Source of the DNA: Acidobacteriaceae bacterium
Lineage (GTDB): Bacteria > Acidobacteriota > Terriglobia > Terriglobales > Acidobacteriaceae
Reading direction: 5' to 3'
Length of the DNA stretch: 36,807 bases
NCBI GenBank assembly: GCA_025934135.1
Contig: JAICYR010000013.1
Span: forward strand, 1 to 36,807
Shown here: positions 1 to 9,729 of the stretch, piece after piece
Layout of the letters: the number at the start of each line of letters is the position of its first letter
Position numbering within the stretch: position 1 is the stretch's first letter
Notes under the pieces: generated by a model
What the model was told of the DNA's origin: nothing
Seen by the model: only the letters and a program-made list of their open reading frames with translations
Databases searched by the model: none
Program-made: the position numbers and the translations under genes

Positions 1-2216
<2,216 letters not shown>

Positions 2217-2235
2217 CGTCTTCCGAAGGGAGGGC

Positions 2236-2278
2236 GTCATCCTGAACGAAGCGAAGCGCAGTGAAGGATCTGCGGTTT
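2236..2278. repeat. Dispersed intergenic repeat of acidobacterial type
   Basis: The segment beginning GTCATCCTGAACGAAGCGAA and ending GGATCTGCGGTTT lies just after the gyrB stop. Its wording matches, from memory, a family of short intergenic repeats that recurs many times in acidobacterial and other soil-bacterial genomes (GTCATCCTGAGCGAAGCG...GAAGGA...CTGCGG). I see only one copy in this window, so repetitiveness is recalled, not shown here. Confidence 0.5.
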
Positions 2279-2285
2279 CAACTAC

Positions 2286-2311
2286 AAAGGGCGGCCATCG
2301 AGCCGCCCTTT
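2286..2311. terminator. Bidirectional hairpin terminator between gyrB and the convergent gene
   Basis: A perfect 10-bp stem, AAAGGGCGGC / GCCGCCCTTT, closes a 6-base loop (2296-2301). The A-run and T-run at the stem base give a short U-tract on either strand. It sits between the gyrB stop (2216) and the stop of the minus-strand gene at 2342, as expected for a terminator shared by converging transcripts. Confidence 0.75.
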
Positions 2312-2341
2312 CGCTATTCCCTGACTCGGGCCCTGCGCGGT

Positions 2342-2845
2342 CTACACGAGTTTTCGAGGCGGCTCCGTGCCGGGACGTGCGTAGATGTCTTGAACTGCGT
2401 CAATACCCGCCGGACAATATTTAAGTATCTGGTCGCCTAGTCGCTGGTTGATCCAGAGCGGAATTTGCGTCTCCCTACCCAGCGTGAATCGGACGCGCCA
2501 CATGAACCAACGCCTCTCCCGCCGGACGGTAATCTCGCTCCACGGGATGAAAAGCGGCGGCAGTCCTACCCGAAACAAAAAGAAAACCACTAAATATAGG
2601 CCATCGCGATTTGCGCCAAGCGTAAGACAATTGCCAAAGTTCGTATTCCAGCGCATTTTTCCGGACCGGAACCGCCATTGCTCGCCAGCAAAATCCTGTT
2701 TGAATCGATATAGCCGCGCAAGCGCATGCCAACCGCTAATCCAACTGGTCAAATAGCAGACCAAACACCAAAGTCCGATGAAGCACACCGCGAATCCCAC
2801 GACCTGACCCCAGTTGATGAGTTCCGTAATTCGCCCGTCGTTCAT
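2342..2845 (-). CDS. Hypothetical membrane protein, 167 aa
   Basis: Not recognised as a named family. The protein has a hydrophobic segment at about residues 13-36 and a second at about 82-100, followed by a basic, beta-rich C-terminal half with the motif IPWSEITVRRERRW. A hydrophobic segment followed by such a strand-rich stretch recalls small membrane-anchored PH-like proteins, but that is only a resemblance. No Shine-Dalgarno sequence precedes the ATG at 2845; instead TAGAAT sits exactly six bases upstream, suggesting a leaderless transcript. The gene looks visibly less GC-rich than gyrB, as if it were an accessory or lineage-specific gene. The coding call rests on length, membrane-protein composition and placement against a terminator. 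Confidence 0.65.
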   Translation of the reverse strand: MNDGRITELINWGQVVGFAVCFIGLWCLVCYLTSWISGWHALARLYRFKQDFAGEQWRFRSGKMRWNTNFGNCLTLGANRDGLYLVVFFLFRVGLPPLFIPWSEITVRRERRWFMWRVRFTLGRETQIPLWINQRLGDQILKYCPAGIDAVQDIYARPGTEPPRKLV

Positions 2846-2851
2846 GCTGGG

Positions 2852-2857
2852 ATTCTA
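2852..2857 (-). promoter_or_regulatory. Putative -10 element of a leaderless promoter
   Basis: TAGAAT on the minus strand, followed by six bases and then the ATG at 2845. Transcription about seven bases after a -10 hexamer would begin at or next to the start codon. No -35 match is visible. Confidence 0.4.
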
Positions 2858-2906
2858 ATGCACGCATTCCGGAACGCCGGGCCATATTGCTGGCCCGGAA
2901 CGCTTT

Positions 2907-4688
2907 CTACTCCGACTGGTAGCGCTTGAGGATGGCGTTGAGGGTGACGATGCCTTCGAGTGTTCCCCGGCTGGCGCGGTTGACGATGGGAATCACCGGC
3001 CAGCGCGGGAAAAAGGGCAGGGCGTTGTCGAGCGGGAGATCGGGAAAGAGCGTGGGGAGGCGGTCGGGCTTGAGGGCCTGCTCGATGGGTGTCTCGGGCG
3101 CGAGGGCGGCGGCGGCCCCGGTAAGTTCGTCGGCGGTCATGGCGTACCAGGTTCCGTCGTGGATCTGTACCAGAAGTGCGTGCGCGCGTGTTGCAGCGAC
3201 GGCGGCGGAAGCGGCAGAGATGGCTTCCCTGCCCTGCACGATGGGGACGCTGAGCGGCTCGAGGGCGTCCTCAATGTGGAGCGGCGTTTCCTCCCGCTGC
3301 TCTTCCAGAGAGGGGAGTTCGAGTCCGTCCTGGCGCGCAAACATTTCAAAGATCGGCACGGGTTGCAGGGAACGCGCAATCAGGTAAGCAATAGTATTCG
3401 CGAGAATGACCGGCACGATTATGCCGTAGTTTCCCCCGACTTCGAGCACCATGAAGACGGAGGTGAGCGGGACGCGCAGAAAACCGGCGAAGAGAACTCC
3501 CATCCCGACGAGGGCGTAGGAGCCGACCGTCCCGGTAAGGTGCGGGAAAAAGATCTTTTCAAACGAGCCGACGCCCGCCCCGAGCATGGCTCCAATGAAA
3601 AGGGTGGGGGCGAACATGCCGCCGGGCGTCCCGCTGGAATACGACAAGGTAGTGGCAACCAGTTTTAGAACGGCGAGGGCGAGCAGGAATTTCCAGGCGA
3701 ACTCTCCGTGCATGGCCTGATCGATAGATCCATAGCCGCGCCCCATCACCTGATAGAAGCCGAAATAGCCGATGAGGCCGACGAGCAGGCCAGCGGTGGC
3801 GGGCTGGGCGAACTGGGTCCAGCGGGGAAGGGCGCGCAGGCGCATACGGAGATATCCCAGGGCGCGGGAGAAGACAACGGCAAACAGCCCACCGAAGATG
3901 CCCAGGACGGCATAGGCAAACAGCTCACGGGTATTGCGAAACGTGACTGTGGGAATGCTGAATATGGGAGCCGCCCCGAGGAAACGGCGCTCGACCACGA
4001 CGCTCGATATGGCGGCGAGCACGATGGAGCCGAGTACGGCGGCGCTCCATTGGCCGATGACTTCTTCAATGACGAACAGTATGGCGGAAATGGGGGCGTT
4101 GAATGCGGCGGCCAGTCCGGCGGCGGCCCCGATGGGGGCGAAGACGCGCAGCCTTTGGCGCGACATACCGAACTTGCGGGCGATGATGGAAGCCACGCCC
4201 GCGCCAATCTGCAACGACGGGTCTTCAGGGCCAAGAGAATGGCCTGTTCCGATGGCAATTGACGAGATGATGAATTTGCCGATGACGGTCCTGAAGGAAA
4301 TATAGCCGTTGTAGACGTAGAGAGCGGCCTTGGTCTGGTTGACGCCGCTGCCACGGGAGCCGGGAAAGAAGTAGACCAGCACGGCAGCCACGATGCCCCC
4401 AAGGGCAGGAACAAAAATCAGACGGTACTGCCCGGCATGGGGAGCGGAGCCGAGCGTAAGAATCTTGATCCACTCAATTGCTATGTTGAAGCTGACCACG
4501 AGCAGCCCGGAAATGACCCCGATGAATATGGAGAGCACTAGAAAGAGGCGTTCATCGCGCGTGGGGGCGAGCTTCGAAACTCCCAGTGAGGCGGCGGCCT
4601 TGTATCCATTGGCCAGGAAGCTTCTGTCGAAGAGTCTCCGGATGAAATTCCTGACGGCGAAGGGGCTTCGGAGCTTTTGCTGAATCAT
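2907..4688 (-). CDS. CLC-family chloride channel / H+-Cl- antiporter with C-terminal CBS-like region
   Basis: Integral membrane anion transporter of the CLC family, 593 aa with about ten hydrophobic segments between residues 45 and 440. CLC signatures are readable: the first anion-selectivity loop GSRGSGVN (about 111), the gating-glutamate loop SLGPEDPSLQIG (Glu155, equivalent to E. coli Glu148), ILFVIEEV (Glu209 at the place of the internal proton glutamate Glu203) and SGTPGGMFAP (about 352). Both glutamates being present favours a proton-coupled exchanger over a passive channel; this is inference. Residues from about 471 to the end look like a CBS-domain pair. The start was set at ATG 4688, which overlaps the TAA of the upstream TPR gene by one base (TAATG); the frame stays open further upstream only because it runs inside that gene. 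Translational coupling to the TPR protein is likely. Confidence 0.9.
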   Translation of the reverse strand: MIQQKLRSPFAVRNFIRRLFDRSFLANGYKAAASLGVSKLAPTRDERLFLVLSIFIGVISGLLVVSFNIAIEWIKILTLGSAPHAGQYRLIFVPALGGIVAAVLVYFFPGSRGSGVNQTKAALYVYNGYISFRTVIGKFIISSIAIGTGHSLGPEDPSLQIGAGVASIIARKFGMSRQRLRVFAPIGAAAGLAAAFNAPISAILFVIEEVIGQWSAAVLGSIVLAAISSVVVERRFLGAAPIFSIPTVTFRNTRELFAYAVLGIFGGLFAVVFSRALGYLRMRLRALPRWTQFAQPATAGLLVGLIGYFGFYQVMGRGYGSIDQAMHGEFAWKFLLALAVLKLVATTLSYSSGTPGGMFAPTLFIGAMLGAGVGSFEKIFFPHLTGTVGSYALVGMGVLFAGFLRVPLTSVFMVLEVGGNYGIIVPVILANTIAYLIARSLQPVPIFEMFARQDGLELPSLEEQREETPLHIEDALEPLSVPIVQGREAISAASAAVAATRAHALLVQIHDGTWYAMTADELTGAAAALAPETPIEQALKPDRLPTLFPDLPLDNALPFFPRWPVIPIVNRASRGTLEGIVTLNAILKRYQSE

Positions 4689-5872
4689 TAGTCCTGCACC
4701 GCCTGGGGGGCCTGCGCGAGCTTCAGCAGGATGGCGTCGTCGCCGGTGGGCACTCCGCAATCCTGGGCCGTTTGTTTTTCGGTGGAATAGACGAGGGCCA
4801 TGGTGGTCTGCTCCAGTTGCGGATTGCGTTCGAGCGCGCCGATGGTGAGCCGGGGAAGCTGCTGCCACTGCGTCTGGAGCGGTGCCAGCTTAACTGCGGC
4901 ATTGGGATTGGCGAGGCAGGTGGTGAGCCGGGCGCGCGCGGTTTTGGCGTTGTACTGAATGCGTCCGGCGCGCGTGCGGACGGTGAGGTCGGGATCAGGG
5001 TAGAGATCGAGGATGCGGTTGGAGTTGGCAAACATCTGGCGGATGGGATTTTGCTCGGAGTCGGGCTGGTCGGAGAAGCCTCGGTGGCGGATGGCGCGAA
5101 GCAGCGCCTCGCGAGCAACGGTAATGTGGCCGAGAGCGTAGGCTGTGCGCCCCGCGCCTTCGAAGGCCTCTAGCGGCGCGCTGCGGAGTCGCGCCTGGTC
5201 GCGATAGATGGCGAGCGCATCGGCGGGGTCCTGGGCCTGCTCCATGAGCCCGGCGATGTGAAGCTGAAGGCCGGGATCTTTGGGGGCGTTGCCGGCGGCT
5301 GTGCGAAGTTCGGCTTGAGCGCGAGGATAATCCTTCTGGCTGATGAGATAGCGGGACAGCTCGAGCCGAACCTCGCGGCGGCGGACGTAGCCGTCTCCCT
5401 CCCAGGTTCCGTCGAGCGCACGCTGGTAGTGCTCCTCGGCCTCGGCGGGCTTGTTGTCCCGGGCGGCAAGGCGCGCGAGCTGGAGATGGATGAGGCCGTT
5501 TCCGGGCTGAGTTTCAAGCAGCGAATTGAAGTAGGCGGTGGCCTCAAGCGGGCGGTTGTCGGCGGCGAGCGCCATCGCCAGCTCAATTTCAATGTCTCGC
5601 CGTTCGGGGGCGTAGTCGAGCGCGGAGCGCAGCGCCTGGACCGCGTTGGCCGGCTTGCGGAGGCGCATGGCACGCTCTCCATTGGCCTTCCAGCGCTGGG
5701 CCAGAACCTCACGATGATGCGTGAACGAGGTGAAGAGTAAGTAAGTGAGGACGGCGAGAACGATGGTGACGACGAGTATGGTCGCAAGGGCGACGGCGTC
5801 CCGCAGGATGAGCTTTCGCTTCTCCGCGCGCTCTTCCGGGGACAACGGGGTCCGCAGCTCAAAGACGGCCAT
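4688..5872 (-). CDS. Membrane-anchored tetratricopeptide-repeat protein
   Basis: 394 aa. A cytoplasmic N-terminus rich in charged residues is followed by one strongly hydrophobic segment (VALATILVVTIVLAVLTYLL, about residues 27-46) and then a long helical region with TPR character: repeated pairs such as AVQALRSALDYAP, EATAYFNSLLETQPGN and AEEHYQRALDG at about 34-residue spacing. The TPR part would lie on the periplasmic side as a protein-interaction scaffold. The start at 5872 was preferred over an in-frame ATG at 5908 because AAGG precedes it at good spacing and nothing suitable precedes the longer form. Its stop overlaps the CLC start by one base. The partner and function are unknown; coupling to a CLC protein is the only contextual clue. 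Confidence 0.8.
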   Translation of the reverse strand: MAVFELRTPLSPEERAEKRKLILRDAVALATILVVTIVLAVLTYLLFTSFTHHREVLAQRWKANGERAMRLRKPANAVQALRSALDYAPERRDIEIELAMALAADNRPLEATAYFNSLLETQPGNGLIHLQLARLAARDNKPAEAEEHYQRALDGTWEGDGYVRRREVRLELSRYLISQKDYPRAQAELRTAAGNAPKDPGLQLHIAGLMEQAQDPADALAIYRDQARLRSAPLEAFEGAGRTAYALGHITVAREALLRAIRHRGFSDQPDSEQNPIRQMFANSNRILDLYPDPDLTVRTRAGRIQYNAKTARARLTTCLANPNAAVKLAPLQTQWQQLPRLTIGALERNPQLEQTTMALVYSTEKQTAQDCGVPTGDDAILLKLAQAPQAVQD

Positions 5873-5933
5873 CGCTATTACCTTATCGTCTCGGATGCGG
5901 AAGTCCAAATGGGTGCAGAGGGTGGGTAGTGGG

Positions 5934-6368
5934 TCAGTTCGATTTTCGACAATGATCTCCGATTAGCGTAAATCCGAAAGCAATACATGCGCCGCCGATC
6001 TGAATAATCAGGTCTTCTCTATCAAACATTCGATTACCCGCGAAAGCGAAGAATATCCCCGAATGAATTAGGTAGAGGCCAAACGAGACTAAGGGATATA
6101 AAAACCAACGATCGCGAGGCAAGAGCTGAGCAGCTAGCAGCGTCGTCAGTAGATAACCAGTCAGCGCAAATTCGAGAAGCACTACCGAACTTACGCCGAA
6201 AAGTAGCCCTGTATATCCGTGGGGATAATGTCCGTGATCCGGACCATATTGAATCATTGCGAGAATCGCCATCCAAGCGGTCGTCCCGATGGCCTCGCAA
6301 AGCATTTCAAAAGCCCAGACGACGAAACTGCGTAGTCTACTCATTGCGGCTGCCGCCAATGCTTTCAC
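5934..6368 (-). CDS. Hypothetical four-helix membrane protein, up to 144 aa
   Basis: No family recognised. After a short basic N-terminus the protein has about four hydrophobic segments: roughly residues 24-40, 53-80, 88-110 and 121-137, separated by short loops containing GPDHGHYPHGY and PRDRW. The tail is short and basic. The start is unsure: the longest form begins with GTG at 6368, an in-frame ATG lies at 6344, and neither has a well-spaced Shine-Dalgarno sequence. The GTG overlaps the stop of the transposase-like remnant upstream (6365-6487), which may be how the gene came to be placed here. Base composition is noticeably richer in A+T than the flanking TPR and larB genes, as in two other small orphans of this window. 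Confidence 0.55.
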   Translation of the reverse strand: MKALAAAAMSRLRSFVVWAFEMLCEAIGTTAWMAILAMIQYGPDHGHYPHGYTGLLFGVSSVVLLEFALTGYLLTTLLAAQLLPRDRWFLYPLVSFGLYLIHSGIFFAFAGNRMFDREDLIIQIGGACIAFGFTLIGDHCRKSN

Positions 6369-6487
6369 GCCTCTAGCAGCCTCGCAAGCTCTTCAATCGT
6401 CCACACACGATCGAACTGCCCCGCTGCCAAAAGTGGAATTCGCGCGGGGAGTGTACGGCGGGTTACGCTTAGGAAGACATGTTCATA
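6365..6487 (-). pseudogene. Possible C-terminal remnant of a transposase
   Basis: Read on the minus strand, this stretch encodes a peptide ending LLAAGQFDRVWTIEELARLLEA and a stop. It resembles the tail of transposases common in acidobacteria and other soil bacteria, which typically end TPAMAAG...VW(T/S)(I/L)EE-hydrophobic. Upstream the frame runs antisense into larB with unnatural Pro/Arg-rich composition, so only this tail could be real. No terminal inverted repeats or target-site duplication are visible. The match is from memory of family tails. Confidence 0.35.
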
Positions 6488-6540
6488 ACTGATTTGTTGG
6501 GGATTTTTGCGCGCCGGGACGCGCGGGCCGGGGTGCGCGC

Positions 6541-7305
6541 ATGACGCGCGAGAGCCTGATGGAACTGCTGGAGGCAATCCAGCGCGGGGAGACTTCCCCG
6601 GTGGATGCGGCGGCGCGGCTGTCACGGCTTCCGTATGAGGACACAGGGTTCGCCAAGATCGATCATCATCGCAGCCTAAGGCTGGGGCTGCCGGAGGTGA
6701 TTTATGCGGCGGGAAAATCTCCGGCGCAGGTGGCGGAGATCTTTTCGCGGATGGCGGAAAACGCTTCGGGCGGTAGCGGCAGCGTGATGGCCACGCGGGC
6801 GAGCGCGGAAGCGTTTGAGGCCGTGCGGGCGCGGGTTCCTGAGGCAAAGTATCACGCCGAGGCAAGGATTATTGGGTTTCGGGGAGCTGCTTCGGCGGCT
6901 CCGCCGAAAGGACGGATCGCGGTGATCTGCGCGGGGACGAGCGATCTTCCGGTGGCGGAAGAAGCGGCGGTTTCGGCGGAGTATCTTGGCGTGGAAGTGG
7001 ACCGCGTGGTGGATGTGGGAGTGGCGGGGCTGCATCGGATTTTGTCCCAGACGGACGTTTTGGCGCAGGCGGGCGCGGTGATTGTGTGCGCGGGAATGGA
7101 AGGCGCGCTACCCAGCGTGGTGGGCGGATTGGTGGCCGCTCCGGTGATCGCCGTGCCTACGAGCGTGGGTTATGGCGCGGCGTTTGGCGGTCTGGCCGCT
7201 CTACTGGGAATGCTGAACTCATGCTCGCCGAATGTGTGCGTGGTGAATATCGACAACGGCTTCGGCGCGGCCTATGTGGCAGCGATGGCGGTGCGGCGGG
7301 GCTAG
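6541..7305 (+). CDS. larB: LarB, pyridinium-3,5-biscarboxylic acid mononucleotide synthase
   Basis: 254 aa, the usual LarB length. LarB carboxylates and hydrolyses nicotinate adenine dinucleotide in the first step of the nickel-pincer (NPN) cofactor of lactate racemase and relatives; the fold of its C-terminal half is that of PurE. Seen here: an N-terminal helical region with YEDTGFAKIDHHRSLRLGLPEVI (positions about 32-54), then the PurE-like half with IAVICAGTSDLPVAEEA (about 125), VDVGVAGLHR (about 157), VIVCAGMEGALPSVVGGL (about 180) and VPTSVGYGA (about 206), all typical of LarB. The ATG at 6541 follows GGGGTG; no better start lies upstream. No larC, larE or larA is nearby, so the rest of the pathway must be elsewhere or absent. 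A PurE-like paralogue of other function is the main alternative. Confidence 0.9.
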   Translation: MTRESLMELLEAIQRGETSPVDAAARLSRLPYEDTGFAKIDHHRSLRLGLPEVIYAAGKSPAQVAEIFSRMAENASGGSGSVMATRASAEAFEAVRARVPEAKYHAEARIIGFRGAASAAPPKGRIAVICAGTSDLPVAEEAAVSAEYLGVEVDRVVDVGVAGLHRILSQTDVLAQAGAVIVCAGMEGALPSVVGGLVAAPVIAVPTSVGYGAAFGGLAALLGMLNSCSPNVCVVNIDNGFGAAYVAAMAVRRG

Positions 7306-7368
7306 CGGTAGGGCGGAACGGATAAGTCTACGCCCGCAGGTTGTTTCGAGGTTGCTGCGAGAGGGCCA

Positions 7369-7896
7369 TTACTCGGATCCTATGTACCGCTTAAAATCGG
7401 TTCGGAACGCTGAATTCGGCATAATATTCGCACGAGGACCAAGTGCGTTAAGAAGTTTTTCCCGTCCTCCAAATGCCTTTGAATACCGATTGACGATATC
7501 AAGGGCGATACCATCTAGTACCCTCGTTCCCTCCCGCTTTCTAACTGCGATACCTTGATTGGCTAGCGCATCTGTTCCTTCATAGAGAAACCTGTCTGAA
7601 TCGATTTCAGTACAGTGCTTCCCTCTAATTGCAACTGCAACACCGAACTCGCCCAGGTCTTCTTGCACGATGAAATATTGAGTATTTCGATCCGTGAAGT
7701 GAGCAAACATAACCAGATCCTTGCCCTGCATGTCTTTACATGCCTCCGCAATTAGCGGCGGCGCTTTGTCGAAATGTACGAGCTTCGGGTTGTACTGTAT
7801 TCCGAACACGGGGTCGCTATTTCTTGCTGTTTGTGCGTATCCCGCCAGCGAATTAGCTGCTAAGACTGCCGCAACCATTGGTAGGAGCCTGTGCAT
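7369..7896 (-). CDS. Small secreted protein of unknown function, 175 aa
   Basis: Not recognised. Residues 1-21 form a Sec-type signal peptide (short basic start, hydrophobic core LLPMVAAVLAANSLA, likely cleavage near GYA-QT). The mature part has two cysteines (in IAEACKDMQG and RGKHCTEID), no membrane segment and no known motif. It starts nine bases after the msrQ stop on the same strand and may be co-transcribed as a third gene of the msr operon, acting in the same periplasmic compartment; this is inference from spacing. Base composition is clearly more A+T-rich than msrPQ, suggesting a later insertion behind the operon. The ATG is preceded by a weak AGG about nine bases away. Confidence 0.65.
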   Translation of the reverse strand: MHRLLPMVAAVLAANSLAGYAQTARNSDPVFGIQYNPKLVHFDKAPPLIAEACKDMQGKDLVMFAHFTDRNTQYFIVQEDLGEFGVAVAIRGKHCTEIDSDRFLYEGTDALANQGIAVRKREGTRVLDGIALDIVNRYSKAFGGREKLLNALGPRANIMPNSAFRTDFKRYIGSE

Positions 7897-7905
7897 TTTG
7901 ATAAC

Positions 7906-8538
7906 CTAGCTGCTTTCCGTAACCGAGCGCCTCTGTTTGGCGGGGAGCTTGCGAATCCAGGTAAGAACCGGCCGCGCGGCCAGCACGATGGCCAGTGCGA
8001 TGGTGATGACCATGGGGGTGCGGACACCCTGCTTGACTCCCCACCAATAATGCACGACTCCGGCGGTGGCCGCCAAGTAGATGAGCCAGTGGAGGCGCTT
8101 CCAGTTGCGGCCGCCGAGCTTGCGGATGGACCACGCGGTGGAGGTGAGGGCGAGGGGAAGCATCAGGAGCCAGGCGATCATTCCGGCCACGATGAAGCGG
8201 CGCAGGCTGATGTCGTCGATGATGGCGGCCCAACTGAATCCAGCATAGAGCCAGAGGTAGGTCATGAGGTGCAGGCAGCCGTAGAAGAAGGCGTAGAGGC
8301 CCAACATGCGGCGGAAGCGGATGATCCACCCGAGCTTGGAAATGAGCTTGCGGACGGGCGAGATGGCCAGGGTGATGATGAGCAGACGCAGGGTTCCGTG
8401 GCCGGTGAAAAATGTGACGGTCTGCGTGGGATCGGGGCCGAGGTTGTTCTGGAAGAGGTGAACGAGCAGCCACGCAACAGGGGCGAGGCAGGCGATGTGG
8501 ACCAGAACCTTGAGGGTGACTACAACGCGATTCGACAA
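7906..8538 (-). CDS. msrQ: MsrQ, haem-binding membrane subunit of periplasmic methionine sulfoxide reductase
   Basis: 210 aa, six hydrophobic segments, family of ferric-reductase-like YedZ/MsrQ proteins. MsrQ takes electrons from the quinone pool or a flavin reductase and passes them through b-haem to MsrP in the periplasm. Histidines at positions expected for haem ligation are present: His90 (YGCLHLMTYLW), His150 (KRLHWLIYL) and His163 (GVVHYWWGVK), nearly the same numbers as in E. coli. The start is a TTG at 8538 preceded by AGGAA seven bases away; the peptide begins MSNRVVVTLKVLVH. It lies 62 bases downstream of msrP on the same strand, the usual msrPQ order, and nine bases before a small secreted-protein gene. 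Confidence 0.92.
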   Translation of the reverse strand: MSNRVVVTLKVLVHIACLAPVAWLLVHLFQNNLGPDPTQTVTFFTGHGTLRLLIITLAISPVRKLISKLGWIIRFRRMLGLYAFFYGCLHLMTYLWLYAGFSWAAIIDDISLRRFIVAGMIAWLLMLPLALTSTAWSIRKLGGRNWKRLHWLIYLAATAGVVHYWWGVKQGVRTPMVITIALAIVLAARPVLTWIRKLPAKQRRSVTESS

Positions 8539-8600
8539 TGATGATTCCTGTTTGGCTAATAAATTCTTCAGGGGCTAAAGCGCTGCCCTGATACGAAAGC

Positions 8601-9572
8601 CTAGTAGTTCTTCTTCAAATCCATTCCCTTGTAGAGTCCCGCGACCTGGTCGGCGTATCCGTTGAACATGAGCGTGGGCTGGCGCTGTTTCCAAATCGGC
8701 GCGCCGATGACGCGCTCGGTCTTCTGGCTCCAGCGGGGATGGTCCACATGAGGGTTCACGTTGGAGTAGAAGCCGTACTCGTTGGAGGCCATGTCGTTCC
8801 AGGTGGTGTGCGGCATTTTCTTCACAAACTTTACCTTCACGATGGACTTGGCCGACTTGAAGCCGTACTTCCACGGCACGACGACGCGCACCGGAGCGCC
8901 GTCCTGATTGGGCAGCGTCTGGTCGTAGAGGCCGAAGGTGAGCAGCGTGAGCGGGTGCATGGCCTCGTCCATGCGGAGCCCTTCGGAGTAGGGCCAGTCG
9001 AGATTGACGCTGCGGATGCCGGGCATCTGGCTGGGGTCGTCGAGCGAGAGGAACTGCACGAATTTGGCCGAGGGCAGCGGGTCGCATTGCTTGATGAATT
9101 CGGAGAGCGAGTAGCCGATCCAGGGGATGACCATGCTCCACGCCTCGACGCAGCGGAAGCGGTAGACACGGCTTTCGAGCGGGTGCAGCTTCATGAGGCT
9201 GTCGATGTCGAAGGTCTTTTTCTTTTTGACCTCCCCTTCCACTTCGACTTTCCATGGCCGCGTGCGCAGGCTTCCGGCGTTCGCGGCGGGATCGCCCTTG
9301 TTGGGGCCGAACTCGTAGAAGTTGTTGTAGTGCGTAATATCGTCGAAGGAAGTGAGCTTGAGGCCGGTGGTGGAGAGCGGGCTTGGAACCGAAGCGAGCT
9401 TGGTTGTGGCGTGGACCTCGGCGGGGTGAAGGAATTCGGTGAGACCTCCGGCGGCGAGGGCAGCCGCGCCCGCTGCTCCAGCAGCCATGAAGGCGCGCCG
9501 GTTCATGTAGGCGGACCGGGGAGTGATCTCTGATGAAGGAATGGCGTTGGGGTCGGATTTACGAATCAGCAT
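8601..9572 (-). CDS. msrP: MsrP, periplasmic molybdopterin methionine sulfoxide reductase catalytic subunit
   Basis: 323 aa, close to the 334 of E. coli MsrP (YedY). It repairs methionine sulfoxide in envelope proteins using a molybdopterin cofactor and electrons from MsrQ. A twin-arginine signal is readable: [20 protein letters not shown] at residues 23-42, so it is exported folded by Tat. The Mo-ligating cysteine is Cys141 in [15 protein letters not shown]. Further family motifs are YNNFYEFG (about 82), [13 protein letters not shown] and the C-terminal [16 protein letters not shown]. The start was placed at ATG 9572 because GGAGGG precedes it by nine bases; the open frame continues upstream but with no signal-peptide logic. 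It is the first gene of msrP-msrQ and is divergent from the hydratase gene. Confidence 0.94.
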   Translation of the reverse strand: MLIRKSDPNAIPSSEITPRSAYMNRRAFMAAGAAGAAALAAGGLTEFLHPAEVHATTKLASVPSPLSTTGLKLTSFDDITHYNNFYEFGPNKGDPAANAGSLRTRPWKVEVEGEVKKKKTFDIDSLMKLHPLESRVYRFRCVEAWSMVIPWIGYSLSEFIKQCDPLPSAKFVQFLSLDDPSQMPGIRSVNLDWPYSEGLRMDEAMHPLTLLTFGLYDQTLPNQDGAPVRVVVPWKYGFKSAKSIVKVKFVKKMPHTTWNDMASNEYGFYSNVNPHVDHPRWSQKTERVIGAPIWKQRQPTLMFNGYADQVAGLYKGMDLKKNY

Positions 9573-9729
9573 GGTGCGCCGCCCTCCGGGTGGGGCTGGG
9601 TATTGGACTGATGTCGGGGGGTTCTGGTTGCGGGAAATGGATAACCAATGACCCGGTAAGATCCTCCTAGCCATTGGAACACATAAAGAAACACATGAGA
9701 ATCGCTGGTAATTTAGGAGCATGGAGCCT

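Noticed and set aside
6488-6865. Minus-strand open frame antisense to larB that continues into the transposase-like tail
   Set aside because: Pro/Arg/Ser-rich and lying over larB; only the last 40 residues outside larB look like a former coding sequence.
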